A DNA stretch of 64,000 nucleotides, from positions 72,534 to 136,533 of the forward strand of contig NIRF01000004.1 in assembly GCA_002878375.1 (NCBI GenBank). Reading direction: 5' to 3'. A program made the position numbers and the translations under genes. Below, piece after piece: positions 62,088 through 64,000 of this stretch (position 1 is the stretch's first letter; every line of letters begins with the position of its first letter). The notes under the pieces were generated by a model, which was given only the letters and a program-made list of their open reading frames with translations, searched no databases and was not told where the DNA came from. Source of the stretch: Dictyoglomus sp. NZ13-RE01. GTDB taxonomy: Bacteria; Dictyoglomota; Dictyoglomia; Dictyoglomales; Dictyoglomaceae.

Positions 62088-63353
62088 ATGAAAAAGGTAC
62101 TCTTAGTCCTCTTATTCCTTTTTCTCCCCTTAGTATCTTCTTATGGTGCAAATGTGGTTACTCTAAGATATGGGGTTTGGATGAGTGAACAGATAGATGG
62201 AATTAAAGCACAGATCTCAGCCTTTGAGAAGAAAAATCCTGATATTAAGATTAAATTAGAGCATGTTCCATGGGAAGATTATTGGACAAAATTACAGACC
62301 ATGCTTGCAGGTGGCGATTGTTGGGATGTATTTACTATGGATAATGGCTTTTACTTAAAAGATTATGTAAAAAGAGGAGCTATATTAGATATCACACCTT
62401 TTATAGAAAAAGAAAAAATTGATCTTTCTGTTTATCCTACAGGTGTCTTAGCACTACACAAAGTAGATGGTAAATTTTATTCTCTACCAAGGGATTACGA
62501 TACAATAGCTATTTTTTATAATAAAGATGCCTTTGACGAAGCAAAACTAAGATATCCAGATGCGAGCTGGACCTGGGATGATGTGAAAAAGGCAGCAGAA
62601 AAATTAACAAAAAAGGATGCAAAAGGAGTTACTTTAAGATATGGAGTCACAGCAGGTGGAGGTGCATTATCAGCATCACAAGTTTTCCTCTTTCCTTTCA
62701 TCCTCTCTTTGGAAGGAAAGATTGTAAATGAAGAAGGAAAAGTTGTTCTTGATTCAAATGAAGCAAAAGAAGTTTTGAATTTTGCAAAAGAATTAACAAG
62801 TAAAGGTTATGCACCAACACCTGGAGCAACAACTGAAAACTTATTCTTAGCTGGAAGAAGTGCTATTAATTTTGATGGTGCATGGATGTTAGGGTATTAT
62901 GCGGAGAATATTAAAAAATTCAAATGGGGAGTTGCCATTCTTCCTAAATCTAAGACTGGAAAGAGAGCAAACATATCAGATTCCTTAGGGAACGTCATCT
63001 GGGCAAATACCAAAAATAAGGATTCCGCATGGAGATTTGTAAAGTGGCTTGCAGGAAAAGAAGCTGCTGAAATTTTAGGAAAGACTGGCACTGTAATTCC
63101 TGCCTATAAAGGCGCAGATAAGTTATGGGTTGATAGTTTTAGAAAATTAGGAAGAGAAAAAGATGCCCAGGTATTTATAGATTCAGTTAAATACACAAAT
63201 CCATGGCCTCAAACAATTGGTGCAAGCAATTGGTTTGATAGATGGGAAACCTACTATATAGTTGAGATTATTTCTGGAAGACTCGGCGTAGAGGAAGGAC
63301 TTAAACAAGCAGTGGAGGAAATTAATTCCATTATAGAAGAGCACTCTAAATAA
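62088..63353 (+). CDS. Extracellular sugar-binding protein of a second ABC importer
   Basis: 421-residue family 1 binding protein. Signal peptide MKKVLLVLLFLFLPLVSSYG, no lipobox Cys, so it should be a soluble periplasmic receptor. Typical features: LRYGVWMSEQIDGIKAQIS, KKNPDIKIKLEHVPWEDYW, the domain-linking DYDTIAIFYNKDAFDEA and INFDGAWMLGYYAEN. GGAGG precedes the ATG. A hairpin and a MalG-type permease gene follow. Sugar not known. It is only distantly similar to the receptor at 6493. Confidence 0.93.
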   Translation: MKKVLLVLLFLFLPLVSSYGANVVTLRYGVWMSEQIDGIKAQISAFEKKNPDIKIKLEHVPWEDYWTKLQTMLAGGDCWDVFTMDNGFYLKDYVKRGAILDITPFIEKEKIDLSVYPTGVLALHKVDGKFYSLPRDYDTIAIFYNKDAFDEAKLRYPDASWTWDDVKKAAEKLTKKDAKGVTLRYGVTAGGGALSASQVFLFPFILSLEGKIVNEEGKVVLDSNEAKEVLNFAKELTSKGYAPTPGATTENLFLAGRSAINFDGAWMLGYYAENIKKFKWGVAILPKSKTGKRANISDSLGNVIWANTKNKDSAWRFVKWLAGKEAAEILGKTGTVIPAYKGADKLWVDSFRKLGREKDAQVFIDSVKYTNPWPQTIGASNWFDRWETYYIVEIISGRLGVEEGLKQAVEEINSIIEEHSK

Positions 63354-63354
63354 T

Positions 63355-63384
63355 AAAGAGGGAAGCCTTTTGGCTTCCCTCTTT
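63355..63384 (+). terminator. Intercistronic hairpin after the second binding-protein gene
   Basis: 13-bp stem AAAGAGGGAAGCC / GGCTTCCCTCTTT with TTTT loop. The sequence after it is AATTAAG, with no T run, so it probably protects the binding-protein mRNA or terminates only partly ahead of the permease. Confidence 0.65.
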
Positions 63385-63421
63385 AATTAAGAATACTAAA
63401 TAAAAAGGAAGTGAACGCATT

Positions 63422-64000
63422 ATGAGTAGAGTTATTATAACCCTATTACTAATTATTGGTGCCATCCTTATGGTTCTTCCTTATTGGTTTATGCTAATCA
63501 TCTCTTTTGAGACTATTGAAGAGGCTTCATCAATCCCTCCTCATTTCATTCCTGAAAATCCAATTATAAATAATTATGTAGAACTTTTCACAAAATTAGA
63601 TTTTGGGCGTTACTTTTTAAATTCGGTTATTGTTACATTAAGCTTAGTAATTAGTCAAATTGTTATTTGTGCTGTTGCTGGCTATGCTTTCGCCCGCTTA
63701 TATTTCCCCTTTAAAGACGCCATATTTATTCTATTCCTCTCAGTCCTTATGCTTCCAGGAATAGTTCTTCTTATTCCAAAATATCTTATTCTTAAAAATT
63801 TAAAATTAGTTAACACATTAACGGGAGTTATCTTACTTGAGATCTTTAGTGAGTTTGGAATATTTCTATATAGACAACACTTTTTATCTTTACCTATTGA
63901 AATGGAAGAGGCTGCAATTGTAGACGGCGCAAATCTTTGGCAAGTCTTCTGGAAAATCATGATGCCACTTTCCAAACCTATCACTACTTCTTTTGGTCTT
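63422..64000 (+). CDS. Sugar ABC transporter permease, MalG type (partial)
   Basis: First 193 residues of an inner-membrane permease that continues past the right edge. N-terminal helix, the periplasmic loop SFETIEEASSIPPHF..NNYVELF typical of MalG/UgpE proteins, helices 2-4, and the EAA loop EMEEAAIVDGANLWQVFWK. It starts 68 nt after the binding-protein gene. In most CUT1 operons the MalF-type gene comes first; here it must lie downstream or elsewhere. Confidence 0.93.
   Translation, partial: MSRVIITLLLIIGAILMVLPYWFMLIISFETIEEASSIPPHFIPENPIINNYVELFTKLDFGRYFLNSVIVTLSLVISQIVICAVAGYAFARLYFPFKDAIFILFLSVLMLPGIVLLIPKYLILKNLKLVNTLTGVILLEIFSEFGIFLYRQHFLSLPIEMEEAAIVDGANLWQVFWKIMMPLSKPITTSFGL

Noticed and set aside
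1-64000. CRISPR arrays, insertion sequences, prophage, integrases or rRNA genes
   Set aside because: No regularly spaced repeats, transposase- or integrase-like proteins, or rRNA sequence were seen.

Overview
The window is an AT-rich, very compact bacterial chromosome segment with no gene-free stretch over 300 bases. It encodes several secreted or cytoplasmic glycan-active enzymes (GH4 twice, GH53, GH29, an esterase), two CUT1 sugar importers, a superoxide reductase plus 1-Cys peroxiredoxin, and three predicted outer-membrane beta-barrels that end in Phe. The solute-binding proteins have signal peptides without a lipobox Cys. Together these suggest an anaerobic, probably thermophilic, two-membrane saccharolytic bacterium. 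Dictyoglomus fits best, but that is an inference from gene content, not a database match.

Layout. 1-2.9 kb (minus): a tRNA(CAU)-tilS-ftsH operon; ftsH runs off the left edge. 2.9-9.5 kb: a sugar importer (binding protein and two permeases) with ribulokinase araB on minus, divergent from a LacI-type regulator. 9.5-12.1 kb (minus): an RRM RNA-binding protein, an MFS transporter and a sugar isomerase-like protein. 12.1-14.5 kb (plus): two small unknown proteins, an M55 D-aminopeptidase and an NrpR-type regulator. 14.4-23.0 kb (minus): argG-carA-carB-argH-bioY, with pheA upstream. 23.1-28.7 kb (plus): iolB, a GH4 alpha-glucuronidase-like enzyme, KDPG aldolase, a secreted GH53 galactanase and a NapH-like ferredoxin membrane protein. 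28.8-33.7 kb (minus): a secreted beta-propeller-like protein and a heterodimeric ABC exporter. 33.8-42.7 kb: three PorV-like outer-membrane proteins, a phosphotransacylase (PduL), a secreted M6 metalloprotease, a lipase-like hydrolase and class II aldolase. 42.7-46.5 kb (minus): gamma carbonic anhydrase, class V aminotransferase, serA and cobO. 46.7-51.2 kb: fabI, a FIST-GGDEF protein, a TGS GTPase and sfsA. 51.2-54.6 kb (minus): an esterase, a sugar kinase and a GH4 6-phospho-glycosidase. 54.7-56.8 kb: PspC and LiaF-like proteins facing an ECF sigma/anti-sigma pair. 56.9-59.1 kb: GH29 fucosidase, superoxide reductase and peroxiredoxin. 59.2-62.0 kb: a queD-type gene with folE2, folP and folK. 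62.1-64.0 kb: a second sugar importer, cut by the right edge.

The most interesting observations are: (i) the final A of the tRNA CCA end is the A of the tilS ATG; (ii) CRP-like TGTGA-N6-TCACA dyads sit at identical class II spacing before two outer-membrane protein genes; (iii) a CExxHGH pterin synthase occurs in a folate operon that lacks folB; (iv) PorV-like barrels lie beside an M6 protease with a FlgD-like C-terminal domain; (v) an attenuator-like leader with a five-codon ORF precedes the serine operon; (vi) a sigma-W-like promoter precedes pspC beside an ECF sigma gene that itself looks leaderless. None of these could be tested by database search or structure prediction here.
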